From: Phycisphaerales bacterium
Lineage (GTDB): Bacteria; Planctomycetota; Phycisphaerae; Phycisphaerales; SM1A02
DNA length: 64,000 bases
Reading direction: 5' to 3'
NCBI GenBank assembly: GCA_029247205.1
Contig: JAQWLT010000009.1
Coordinates: forward strand, 124,001-188,000
Position numbers and translations under genes: made by a program
The notes under the pieces: model-generated
Database searches by the model: none
What the model saw: only the letters and a program-made list of their open reading frames with translations
What the model was told of the DNA's origin: nothing
Shown here: positions 47,957 to 56,377 of the stretch, piece after piece
How positions within the stretch are numbered: position 1 is the stretch's first letter
How the letters are laid out: each line of letters starts with the position of its first letter

Positions 47957-49366
47957 ATGGCAAGGCAACCCCTTGCCACCACCCCCACGGACTCCCATCC
48001 CCTCGTGCCCGATCTCTCCCCCAATACCTTGAGCCACCACCTGCAAGAGCGGGTTGGAAAGACGCCATTCCAAATGTGGTTTGCCGAGGCCTCTCTGGGC
48101 TTGAAAGACGGCGTACTGCGAATTGGCGCAGCCTCCCAATTCCAAGCCGACTGGATTTCACGGCGGTATGAGAATGACCTTCGAATCGTTGCGGAGGCTA
48201 GTGGCGGGCATGCGACCGATGTTTTTGTGCGGCCAGAGGCCGCCATGGACACCAGGACCAATCCTAGAAATCTTTCGGGTGAGGATGAGCCAAGCCCCCG
48301 TCGAGCCCCTCGGCCACGCCGGCGGCTGCTCGTGCTGGAGGACATGGCAACCGGTCCATGCAATCGCCTTGCCATTGCGGCCGCCAAGAGCATCGTCGAC
48401 GATCCTGACGCACACCATCTCTCACCACTCTTCATTCATGGCGACTGTGGCGTGGGAAAGACCCACTTGCTGCAAGGAATCTGCCACCGATTTGCCACTC
48501 TCCACCCCGGTGAACCCATGCGGTATATCACCGGCGAGGACTTCACCAACCAGTACATTCAAGCCGTTCGCCACAACCAACTTGACCGATTCCGAAACAC
48601 CATGCGACGCCTGCAACTGCTCGCCATCGACGACATCCACTTTGTTGCTGGCAAGACGCGTACTCAAGATGAAGTGCTTTTTACACTCGACGCTATGCGG
48701 CTGAGTGGAGCACGGCTTGTCCTCGCCTCCGATGCGGCCCCGGGCGTTATCAAGCGATTCAACAAGGCACTGGCCAGCCGGTGCACCAGTGGCATGCTGG
48801 TGCAAGTCGATGTGCCAGCTCCAACAATGCGACGAGAAGTCACCAGTCGGCTCGCAACACAACGCGGGATGACCCTCTCGAGCGATGCGGCCGATCTCGT
48901 AGTTGAACACTGCCCAACCGGACCACGGGACATCCAAGGGCTGCTCGCCCGAGTTGCTGCCGTACGATCCGTCCGCGAGGCACGTGGAACCGTGACCGAC
49001 CAAGACGTACGCGAGGCAATCGGATATCAACGACGAGAGGTACACCGCACCGTCACGGTCAAGCGACTGGCCACTGCAGCCTGCCAGGTGCTGCAGATTG
49101 AGGCGAGTGAACTCACAGGGCCCCGACGAGCCAGCCGCCTTGTTGCAGGCCGAGGCCTTGTTGCCTTCCTTGCACGCGAATTGACCAATGCCAGTTATCC
49201 AGAGATTGCTCGAGCACTCTCCCGAAAGACGCACTCCTCGGTACATGCCAGCGTGCGTCGAGTACGAGGAGAACTTGAGACGGGACACACGATTGAAGTT
49301 GGTGGCGAGCAGATCCTGCTTGAGCATCTCTGCGACCAGATTCGCCGAGCAGCGAGGCAAGATTAA
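47957..49366 (+). CDS. dnaA: DnaA-like replication initiator, divergent DNA-binding domain
   Basis: 469 residues from ATG 47957. DnaA binds ATP and opens the origin. Domain I (HHLQERVGKTPFQMWFAEASL) is recognisable, domain II is short and charged, and the AAA+ domain has Walker A GDCGVGKTHLLQ, Walker B LLAIDDIHFVAGK and sensor 1 LVLASDA. Domain IV reads ASYPEIARALSRKTHSSVHASVRRV, where standard DnaA has an RDHSTV-type signature; the aspartate is replaced by Thr and the end is altered. dnaN and recF are not adjacent. It is either the sole, diverged DnaA of this lineage or a paralogue. A strong hairpin precedes the start. Confidence 0.82.
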   Translation: MARQPLATTPTDSHPLVPDLSPNTLSHHLQERVGKTPFQMWFAEASLGLKDGVLRIGAASQFQADWISRRYENDLRIVAEASGGHATDVFVRPEAAMDTRTNPRNLSGEDEPSPRRAPRPRRRLLVLEDMATGPCNRLAIAAAKSIVDDPDAHHLSPLFIHGDCGVGKTHLLQGICHRFATLHPGEPMRYITGEDFTNQYIQAVRHNQLDRFRNTMRRLQLLAIDDIHFVAGKTRTQDEVLFTLDAMRLSGARLVLASDAAPGVIKRFNKALASRCTSGMLVQVDVPAPTMRREVTSRLATQRGMTLSSDAADLVVEHCPTGPRDIQGLLARVAAVRSVREARGTVTDQDVREAIGYQRREVHRTVTVKRLATAACQVLQIEASELTGPRRASRLVAGRGLVAFLARELTNASYPEIARALSRKTHSSVHASVRRVRGELETGHTIEVGGEQILLEHLCDQIRRAARQD

Positions 49367-49431
49367 GCAAGCCCCGGAACTGAGCATTCCAAGGCTCCCC
49401 TTTTGCCCTTCCTGCCTTACACTGACGTGAG

Positions 49432-50910
49432 ATGGCTCCACTTTCGCTGATCATTGGTATTTGCATGCTCTCCCTCGTTTCCGGAGCGGCTGCCTATTGG
49501 GGTGACGCGCGGGATGCAGCCGTTCACCAGGAACTCGACCGAGCCATCACGCCCCAACCTCGCAACGAACACTTGACCAGGCTCTCGGCCCTTCGGGCCT
49601 TACAAGACCCACGACTGGAACCACTACTCGCTTCCCTATTGGATGCCAGTGACCCAGCGATTCAAATTCACGCCTTGCTCGGACTGGCAGACTTACAGTC
49701 TGACCGCAGACTGGACCTTGAAAGAGTGCTGAACACAAGCGCCGCCGCTCGAGAATCGATCATCGTGCTCGGTGTCAAAGATGGCCGGTTAACCCCAGCC
49801 GACATGCGAACACTTCTTGGCACAGAGTCGCTTGCAGCCACCACCCAACTGATGCTGTTTGCAAGTTTGCTGGAGATCAATGAGCCAATCACGCCCGATC
49901 AGATTGCCGCAGTTGAGGTCGAGCCAACGACGACTGCTGCCGCCACACGCGCCGCATTGCTCGCGAGACTCGGGCGTGAAGAGTCAATCGAGGCCATGGC
50001 GCTCCAGTTACGCACCCATCCTAAAGATCCCGCAATTCAGAATGCGTGCTTCGCTGCCTTGGAGCAGTCACGCCAACTGCCAAGCGCAGGCGCTGCACGA
50101 CTGGCGTGGGCCTGCCTCAAGTCTGATACCGGACTCGGGCTTCGCCGATACGCCATGCTGATGTTGCTTGAAACGCAAGCCGAAGGCATCATGGATGCCT
50201 TCGCCAACGAACTGAATCGGTCAACACGCCGTCGCCACCAAGTTGATCTCGCCTTGCTCCTCATGATGACTGGCTCGACACCGCCAGATGCCGCTCTGCA
50301 AATACTTCGCGGTGATGAGTTGTTATCACGAATGACCGATGCATCGATCGCCCTTGGCGATGATCCGACCAGTGCAAGCGGAGCGTTGGAACGACTCATT
50401 GACATCGGCCACCGGCGAACCATTTCGTGGGTACTCGACACATCCGCTGAATGGCCCGATTCGCTCGCAACCCCACTGCTCGAGCGGATTCTGGACTTGG
50501 CGATCGCCGGAGGACTCAAGAGCGCTATGGCGGGCAATGGTGTGCTCGCCGCTTCATCTCTCTTGCAACGAGCGCCTGAACGCTTCCGCACTCGGCTCTC
50601 GACGACGGATGATGATGGCGTCGAGCAACAACTGCTCTTACTCGCCATGCTGCAAGAGCCTGTACCGGATCTGGTCGATACCGTCGCATCTATTCGGCGA
50701 ATCGGCATCGCCCCACCTGATGTGTTGGCCCTCCTTGTGCTCGCACGAGATCAAGATGCCATCACACCGGCCGATGTTGCAACTTTGCAACTCATCGCAA
50801 CCGGCAGTACTGCATCCGAGGCACTTCGCACCCAAGCGGCGTGGCTTGCCGTCCGGCACACCGGCGTCGTTGATGATGTCATGGCATCACTCCTTCGCCC
50901 GTCTCGCTGA
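49432..50910 (+). CDS. Secreted helical-repeat (HEAT-like) protein
   Basis: 492 residues. A signal peptide (LSLIIGICMLSLVSGAAA) is followed by repeated pairs of helices throughout: RLSALRALQDPRLEPLLASLLDA, AIQIHALLGLADLQSD, AATRAALLARLGREESIEAMAL, PAIQNACFAALEQSRQL and more, the typical look of HEAT/ARM-like scaffolds. There are no catalytic residues, and the C-terminus ends with SLLRPSR without an anchor. It is probably an extracytoplasmic scaffold or binding protein. It follows the DnaA-like gene by 65 bases and precedes the DegT-fold gene by 35, so the three may be co-transcribed. Confidence 0.68.
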   Translation: MAPLSLIIGICMLSLVSGAAAYWGDARDAAVHQELDRAITPQPRNEHLTRLSALRALQDPRLEPLLASLLDASDPAIQIHALLGLADLQSDRRLDLERVLNTSAAARESIIVLGVKDGRLTPADMRTLLGTESLAATTQLMLFASLLEINEPITPDQIAAVEVEPTTTAAATRAALLARLGREESIEAMALQLRTHPKDPAIQNACFAALEQSRQLPSAGAARLAWACLKSDTGLGLRRYAMLMLLETQAEGIMDAFANELNRSTRRRHQVDLALLLMMTGSTPPDAALQILRGDELLSRMTDASIALGDDPTSASGALERLIDIGHRRTISWVLDTSAEWPDSLATPLLERILDLAIAGGLKSAMAGNGVLAASSLLQRAPERFRTRLSTTDDDGVEQQLLLLAMLQEPVPDLVDTVASIRRIGIAPPDVLALLVLARDQDAITPADVATLQLIATGSTASEALRTQAAWLAVRHTGVVDDVMASLLRPSR

Positions 50911-50945
50911 ATTCCCGTTTACCATCGACCGACGGAGATGAGCCC

Positions 50946-52046
50946 ATGACTTCCGACATTCACATGAGCAACCCGGCCGCTACTCGATCCGACATGCAAG
51001 CTGTTGCCAATGCATTACAAGCGTCCTCCCCCCACGGATCAACACACCGTGAGGCCTTCGAAGAGTCCATCGCACTGAGTACCGCTCGCTCGCTCGCAGT
51101 TGCTATTGCATCGGCCGAACAAGCGCTGCCAACCTTACTCGCCGCCATGGGCATCACACACGGTCGCGAAGTCATTCTGCCAGCATTGGGGGAAACCGCC
51201 TGTCTTCGGGCCATCCGTCGTATTGGCGCTACGCCCCGCTTTGCAGACTGCGACCCGGGAACACTTGTCCCACAAGCCGCGATGATTGAGGCTGTAATGA
51301 CGAATGAAACCGCTGCGGTCATCGCTGCCCACGGCGATGGATGGGGCTCAGGATTGCCAAAGATTGCTGATGCCTGCGCTCGACGAGAGATCCCGTTCAT
51401 CGAACTCGTCGGCACTAAAATCGGAAGCGTCTGCACAGGCGCACCGGCCGGTTCACTTGGACGCGCTGCGATTATCGACTTGTCTGCTCGAAGTATTATC
51501 TCTGGCGGCGAAGGCGCTGTCATCGTCACAGACGATGAATATCTTGCCGAGCGGTGCCGCGGAGGCGACTACACAAAGTGCAATAACCCGCACCGCGCAG
51601 ACCCAATGGCCGAACTCAATGCCGCCTTTGCCCTCTCCCAGGCAGAACGTCTGCCTTCAATCATTGCCCACTGCACAGCCGCAGCTGAGCAGTACATGGT
51701 TGGCCTATCGAGCATGCCTGAGTTGCTGCTGCCCGCGACCACACCAGATACTCAATCGAACTGGTCGCGCTATGTCGTCAGGCTCGATGAGACATTCTCA
51801 GCAAGCGATCGGGATGAAATCATTCGTGGCATGCGGCGCCACGACATTGCTGCTGGTGTTGGCCTTATTCACCTACCGAGCATTTGGGGTACCGCAATTG
51901 AAGGCGAATGCCCCATCTCCGCATCCATGGCGACCCGCACCATTGCGTTGCCGATCCATGCCGACCTCACCGGTCGCGACATCGATTTGATTTGCCAAAC
52001 GTTGCAACTGATGGTTCAACGCACCACATTTCGCAGAGCATCCTGA
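50946..52046 (+). CDS. DegT/DnrJ/EryC1-fold protein lacking the PLP lysine
   Basis: 366 residues. The fold of sugar aminotransferases is indicated by SAEQALPTLLAAMGITHGREVILPA, GATPRFADCDPGTLVP, AAVIAAHGDGWGSGLPKIADACARREIPFIEL and the C-terminal AGVGLIHLPSIW with ALPIHADLT. The segment that normally reads SFHxxKxxTxGEGG is DLSARSIISGGEGAVIV, so the lysine that binds pyridoxal phosphate is replaced by a serine or shifted arginine. Normal transamination is unlikely; a lysine-free dehydratase-like reaction or a non-catalytic role remains possible. No sugar-nucleotide genes surround it. Confidence 0.72.
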   Translation: MTSDIHMSNPAATRSDMQAVANALQASSPHGSTHREAFEESIALSTARSLAVAIASAEQALPTLLAAMGITHGREVILPALGETACLRAIRRIGATPRFADCDPGTLVPQAAMIEAVMTNETAAVIAAHGDGWGSGLPKIADACARREIPFIELVGTKIGSVCTGAPAGSLGRAAIIDLSARSIISGGEGAVIVTDDEYLAERCRGGDYTKCNNPHRADPMAELNAAFALSQAERLPSIIAHCTAAAEQYMVGLSSMPELLLPATTPDTQSNWSRYVVRLDETFSASDRDEIIRGMRRHDIAAGVGLIHLPSIWGTAIEGECPISASMATRTIALPIHADLTGRDIDLICQTLQLMVQRTTFRRAS

Positions 52047-52058
52047 TTCGCTCAGCAG

Positions 52059-53462
52059 TCAGATTGTCTCGGGGACGATCGCTGCATCTTTCCAGCGACG
52101 CAACTTCAAGCCGAGCGTTCGCACACCAATTCCAAGTGCTTCCGCGCTTCGCCGACGATGTCCTTTGTGGTAAGCGAGTGTTGCCAAAATGGCCGTGCGT
52201 TCGAGATCCTCGAGCGTTCGGCCACCATCACATACCAAACTATCAGAGGGTGATCCCTGTTGACCGGAAACGATCCAGGTCGCAACAACCTCGGCAGTGA
52301 CCCGACCAGCAGTAGCGTGAAGCACCATCCGCTCGCACACAAGTTCCAATTCGCGGTCATGCCCAGTCCAGCGTTCCGCTGCAAGCATATCGAAAATGGA
52401 GTCGTCGATCTGAGGACGAGGCCGCCCGAGTCGCAATGCCGATTGTGTCACATGATGCCGAATGAGATCAGGAATGTCTTCAGCGCGGTCCGCCAGCGTT
52501 GGCATGCGAACCACATGGCCTGATACATGCTCCATCAATTCTCGCTGCAGGTCGCCTGCAACCAGGGCCTGCAGTGGCGGCTGGCGAAGCATGATGATGA
52601 TCCTCGCATGCGAGGCAATCGTGGTCTCGGTCCCAATCGGCCGCCATGAGGAATCCCGCAACAGTTCAACAACCCGCATCTGGACCCGCCGACTCGCATG
52701 CTCGATGCCGTCTAGAAGCAACGTGCCCCCTGCTGCAAGAGCGACCGCGGCCGGGCCAGGTTCGTTGGCGCCTGGAAAAGCATTTCCGACATGACCAAAA
52801 ATCCGTACAAGCAATTGTGGATCAGGGTCGGCCCGACAGTCAACCGGCACAAAGGGTTGATCGCGGCGGCCGCTCGAAACATGCAGCCAGCGAGCTGCCG
52901 GTTCGAGAGGTGTGCCGCACGACCCATGGATCAGCGTTGGCACATCATGCTCAGCCACCTGCCTGAGCCGGCTACGAAAGCCTGACATAGCCTCGCCCCC
53001 ACCAATTAACTCATCACAGCCGCGACATGCAAACTCCCCCGCCGGTGATCCGCCCTGCTGACGAACTAAGGCATCTAGTTTGGCGGCATAACGAGATTGC
53101 CCCCACGCCACAGCCTGATCGCAGGCCAGATCGCCGACGCCGATCACCCCACCCTGACTACCCTGCTCACCCATCGCGAGCACCGTGGCAAGAGGATCGA
53201 TGTCATGCAACTGCCTGCCGAGATGATGTATCTCGCAGGTTGGGTTTCGATGCAAAACGACCACTTCAATGCCGCCCATCGCAAGACGTTCGGCTGCAGC
53301 ATCGGCGGGCACGTACAACGCGTTGGTGGATTCCTGTGGCTGATCGGCACCGACATGGAGGATGCACCCTCGCTGAGGCGATCCGTTGGTAGGTGCGTGT
53401 CCTTCACTGCCACTATTGTTGACAAAGTGGCCTGCAACACTGAGCGTCGATCCATCGACCAT
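52059..53462 (-). CDS. NtrC-type regulator with a degenerate AAA+ domain
   Basis: 467 residues from ATG 53462, behind GGAG. The order is a receiver-like N-domain without clear Asp pocket (CILHVGADQPQ onward), a sigma-54 activator-like AAA+ domain and a Fis-type helix-turn-helix (TLEDLERTAILATLAYHKGHRRRSAEALGIGVRTLGLKLRRW). The AAA+ core has lost its key parts: Walker A GESGTGKE is GSCGTPLE (no Lys), GAFTGA is NAFPGA, Walker B is LLLDGIE and the arginine finger region is QRELMEHVS. It should bind DNA but not remodel sigma-54 RNA polymerase. Target genes are unknown. Confidence 0.8.
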   Translation of the reverse strand: MVDGSTLSVAGHFVNNSGSEGHAPTNGSPQRGCILHVGADQPQESTNALYVPADAAAERLAMGGIEVVVLHRNPTCEIHHLGRQLHDIDPLATVLAMGEQGSQGGVIGVGDLACDQAVAWGQSRYAAKLDALVRQQGGSPAGEFACRGCDELIGGGEAMSGFRSRLRQVAEHDVPTLIHGSCGTPLEPAARWLHVSSGRRDQPFVPVDCRADPDPQLLVRIFGHVGNAFPGANEPGPAAVALAAGGTLLLDGIEHASRRVQMRVVELLRDSSWRPIGTETTIASHARIIIMLRQPPLQALVAGDLQRELMEHVSGHVVRMPTLADRAEDIPDLIRHHVTQSALRLGRPRPQIDDSIFDMLAAERWTGHDRELELVCERMVLHATAGRVTAEVVATWIVSGQQGSPSDSLVCDGGRTLEDLERTAILATLAYHKGHRRRSAEALGIGVRTLGLKLRRWKDAAIVPETI

Positions 53463-53569
53463 CAGAATCTCCAACGAGCAGCGAATCCTTTCGCCAACTC
53501 CTCACTATATATCGGACGTCGAGGGATCAGGTGTTGAGGATTGGCCTCTGGCAAATGAGGTCCAGAGGA

Positions 53570-54991
53570 TCAAGTGGACGAATCATCAATTGGCGGGCCA
53601 TCGGGCCGAGACGGACCCGCGTCGATGACCAGTGTGCGAGCAACAATGTCTCCAGGTGCCTGTGCCAATGGCGTGAGGATGATCAAGATCGCCAGCGGCG
53701 GCGCCATGATCACAACGCCTTTGAGCACATTCCGCACCAACGTCTGCCACCACTGAAGTTGTTCGCCTCGGCTCGGCACAATCCGAAGGGCAAGCAACCA
53801 TTTACTGGGCGAATAGCCAACTGTGACCTCCCACGCGAATCCCCAGATGGCTGCGACAGCGGCCATGATCAGGAGCGTAGGGAGCGTCGAGGGCATTGGG
53901 CCTGCGAGCAATGCCGAGAGCACCTCAATTGAGCCCGTCCCAAGCACCGCAACGCACACCAATAACCCCGGCACAAGGTCGAGCAGTGCGGCGAGGACGC
54001 GTCGAGACAGCGGCGCCACGCGACAACCTTTTGGTACCACATCACTGCCCGCGCCGCGGCCGGCGAGCAGCATGGCTACGACCACCACCGCAATGCCCAG
54101 CAGCACCAGTACCGACCAAAGGGCGGCGCTGAGGCCGATAGATCGCTCAAGCGTGTACCACTTGCTGCCCGCTTCGGCCAGACGTACATACGGACCGTCC
54201 TGCCTGAGATGGAAGAGGAGCAACCCCTCTTGTCCTCGCACAAGTCGTGCGTCAGCAGGCACATCCACCAATGTGGCCCACGGCAGAATCTGACCGCTTT
54301 GCACATGCCCAAGCTCGCGGATGTCGTTGGCCTGTTGAAAGCCGAACAGTGGATTGCCATCATGGAAGATCAAATCCTGAGGCTGTCCGTCAATTGCCCC
54401 GAGCTGCGTTCGTTGCCAGGGCGACTCGATACCAGCCGCCCGAAGCATGGCAATGGAAGCATCATCGCCAACGAGCAACACAAGATCATCGGCCTCTTCT
54501 GCTGCCAGTAGCACACGCTCACGTGGCTGCATAGGCACGGTCGTCCGCTCGAGCCACTCGCCACGCCGCAATGACCAAATTCGATATGCAGCCGAATCGC
54601 CCTGCTGCACAATGACGCTTGGACCGAGGTGCGAACCAATCAGATGTGTCAACACACCCTCGCCCGGCCACGCAGGCAAACGAGCCAAGCCTTCTGCTGG
54701 CTCAGCAATCCATGCTTCGAGTCCTGTGTCCCACGTCGCCCGGAGCGAACGAAGGATCTTCGATTGCCCGCCTAATCCTGCGGGCAGCACCCATACCGCA
54801 GTACCGGCAGATGCCATCGCATCAGGTCGGTTGGCGAGCGCACGAAGCGGTGAATAGATAGCGTCCAACGCGGGCGTCCCGACGATTGCAAGCGATGGCG
54901 TAGAAGAGGGTTCGAGCGGCGGCGACACAAACCAGAAAGTTGGTGACGGAGTTGACGCAATAGCCATACAGATCAGCACGGCGTACATCAT
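53570..54991 (-). CDS. RDD-family membrane protein with long extracytoplasmic N-domain
   Basis: 473 residues. A signal sequence (MMYAVLICMAIASTPS) leads a 260-residue beta-rich domain that could form repeated blades (VWVLPAGLGGQ, LVLLVGDDASIAML, QDLIFHDGNPLFGFQ). A helix (WSVLVLLGIAVVVVAMLLAG) then leads to an RDD domain with APLSRRVLAALLDLVPGLLVC, plus LPTLLIMAAVAAIWGFAWEVTVGYSPSKWLLALRIV and a last membrane pair (IMAPPLAILIILTPL). RDD proteins are small transporter-like membrane units. Its stop overlaps nothing upstream, but the next gene ends four bases inside its start region, so it is coupled to the lipoprotein gene. Confidence 0.75.
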   Translation of the reverse strand: MMYAVLICMAIASTPSPTFWFVSPPLEPSSTPSLAIVGTPALDAIYSPLRALANRPDAMASAGTAVWVLPAGLGGQSKILRSLRATWDTGLEAWIAEPAEGLARLPAWPGEGVLTHLIGSHLGPSVIVQQGDSAAYRIWSLRRGEWLERTTVPMQPRERVLLAAEEADDLVLLVGDDASIAMLRAAGIESPWQRTQLGAIDGQPQDLIFHDGNPLFGFQQANDIRELGHVQSGQILPWATLVDVPADARLVRGQEGLLLFHLRQDGPYVRLAEAGSKWYTLERSIGLSAALWSVLVLLGIAVVVVAMLLAGRGAGSDVVPKGCRVAPLSRRVLAALLDLVPGLLVCVAVLGTGSIEVLSALLAGPMPSTLPTLLIMAAVAAIWGFAWEVTVGYSPSKWLLALRIVPSRGEQLQWWQTLVRNVLKGVVIMAPPLAILIILTPLAQAPGDIVARTLVIDAGPSRPDGPPIDDSST

Positions 54992-55815
54992 TCCAACACC
55001 TCGGGCTTGAGATGGGCTCGAACGCGATCAAGATCAAACCACACGGCAGCGAGTGACTTCATTTCTACCGCCGTTAACGCCACAGCGGTGGATGTGCGAA
55101 GCTTTAACAGGGCCTCGGGTGTCACAATGTCGATGACCGTGGCAATCCGCCTGCCTCCCTGTGTCCCACCTACACGCACTTCTCCGGTCGTCCATCGATG
55201 CCGCCCTACAAATGAACCTTCCTCTGGGAACGCGAGCGTAATGATCTTAGGTCGCAAAGTGGAGGGTTCAAGTGTGGCCGTCAGTTGACCTCCGAGCGTA
55301 GCCGCGGTCAGAACCACGTCGCCACCGGAGAGTTGCACCTTTGCATCGGCTGGCCATGGGTTGATGCCGAGCAATAGTCGAAGTACTTCGGGGCGGACAG
55401 CCAGTTGGGTCTGCAACTCTTCGAGGGTTCGCACCGTGAGCCTACTCGGCTCGGACAACATATCGAAGATCCACGCCCTACTCGGCGTGAGGGTGAACCA
55501 AAGCATGACGTCGCCAAATTTAGTAATCCGCATCGAAGAACGCGTCTCACCATCGAACAAGACGTCAAGATCACCTTGCTCAGTATGCGAGCCGTCCTCA
55601 TCCTGCCAATGCATTTGAATCTGGCCACGGAGCCGAAGACGTTGGTAGTCCTCGACGCTGGTGTTCCATCGGGACTGCACAGTGCTGATGTCTGATTGTG
55701 GAGTCACCGGTGCGGCCGAACGGCACCCGCCGATGAAGATCAGCAAGGCGATTACAGGGGCCACACCCCCGAATCGCTTACAAATCACCTTGAAGCACTT
55801 CACCGAGTTGCTCAT
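54988..55815 (-). CDS. LolA-like lipoprotein
   Basis: About 275 residues from ATG 55815 (MSNSVKCFKVICKR). A lipobox is visible in the leader (VIALLIFIGGC, Cys about residue 26), so it is a lipoprotein. The mature part is a beta-rich fold with MHWQDEDGSHTEQGDLDVLFDGETRSSMRI, FGDVMLWFTLTPSRAWIFDM and RPEVLRLLLGINPWP, resembling LolA/LolB or DUF4292-type lipid-handling proteins. It overlaps the upstream gene by 38 bases and the downstream RDD gene by four, so the three are one unit. The lipid-carrier role is by resemblance only. Confidence 0.7.
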   Translation of the reverse strand: MSNSVKCFKVICKRFGGVAPVIALLIFIGGCRSAAPVTPQSDISTVQSRWNTSVEDYQRLRLRGQIQMHWQDEDGSHTEQGDLDVLFDGETRSSMRITKFGDVMLWFTLTPSRAWIFDMLSEPSRLTVRTLEELQTQLAVRPEVLRLLLGINPWPADAKVQLSGGDVVLTAATLGGQLTATLEPSTLRPKIITLAFPEEGSFVGRHRWTTGEVRVGGTQGGRRIATVIDIVTPEALLKLRTSTAVALTAVEMKSLAAVWFDLDRVRAHLKPEVLE

Positions 55816-56293
55816 GAAGGTCGACGATGTCATCGTCGCCGAGGCCGGGATCGAGCACCGTCCATGTGTCCGGTACTTCTCCACGGCCAGAGAGATGCCA
55901 AATGACCCCCTCAGATGTCTCCTCACGACGATCGAAGCGAACCAGACGCTTCCGAAGGAGCACCAGGGCAATCACAAAGCGGAATGCTTGGCGTTTGGGC
56001 TGTTCCTCGCCTTCAAGCCGCTCCAATAGGTCGATCAGGACGTCATCTCCAACCAAAATGCGTTGCTGGGTTCGTGCCTCTGGCACGCTGGTTCGCCAAT
56101 GGCTAAAGAGAGCCTCAGGGCGTGCACCGCCCTCCCATGCCTCGAGGGAATAGTCGATGCGACGAAATCCATCGCTCTCCGAGTCATCGCACAAAGCGGC
56201 TATGCAGGGCGTTCCGGGCGGCAATTCAGCCCCTGACGATTCACAGCGACCAGTAGAGCGAGCAACTTGATATCGACCATCTACGCCTGCCAT
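55778..56293 (-). CDS. Conserved small planctomycete-type protein
   Basis: 171 residues, soluble. The N-terminus has a CxxSGxELxPGTPC pattern (CESSGAELPPGTPCIAALC) that looks like a small zinc site. It is followed by DGFRRIDYSLEAWEGG, LFSHWRTSVPE, ILVGDDVLIDLLERLE and QAFRFVIALVLLRKRLVRFD. I associate this order (two Cys pairs, FRRxDYSxEAW, RQAFRFVxALxLxRK) with an uncharacterised planctomycete family found beside lipoprotein genes. No function is known. It is the first gene of the lipoprotein/RDD unit. Confidence 0.68.
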   Translation of the reverse strand: MAGVDGRYQVARSTGRCESSGAELPPGTPCIAALCDDSESDGFRRIDYSLEAWEGGARPEALFSHWRTSVPEARTQQRILVGDDVLIDLLERLEGEEQPKRQAFRFVIALVLLRKRLVRFDRREETSEGVIWHLSGRGEVPDTWTVLDPGLGDDDIVDLHEQLGEVLQGDL

Positions 56294-56377
56294 GGGTCCT
56301 CCCGGTTAGTGCATGTGTGCGGGGAAGTATACTCGGCCATCTTCCTTTAGCCCCTTCGACAAAGGACCCACACATCC

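Noticed and set aside
48422-49441. A 339-codon minus-strand frame opposite the DnaA-like gene
   Set aside because: Antisense to AAA+ motifs on the plus strand; no motif or ribosome site of its own.
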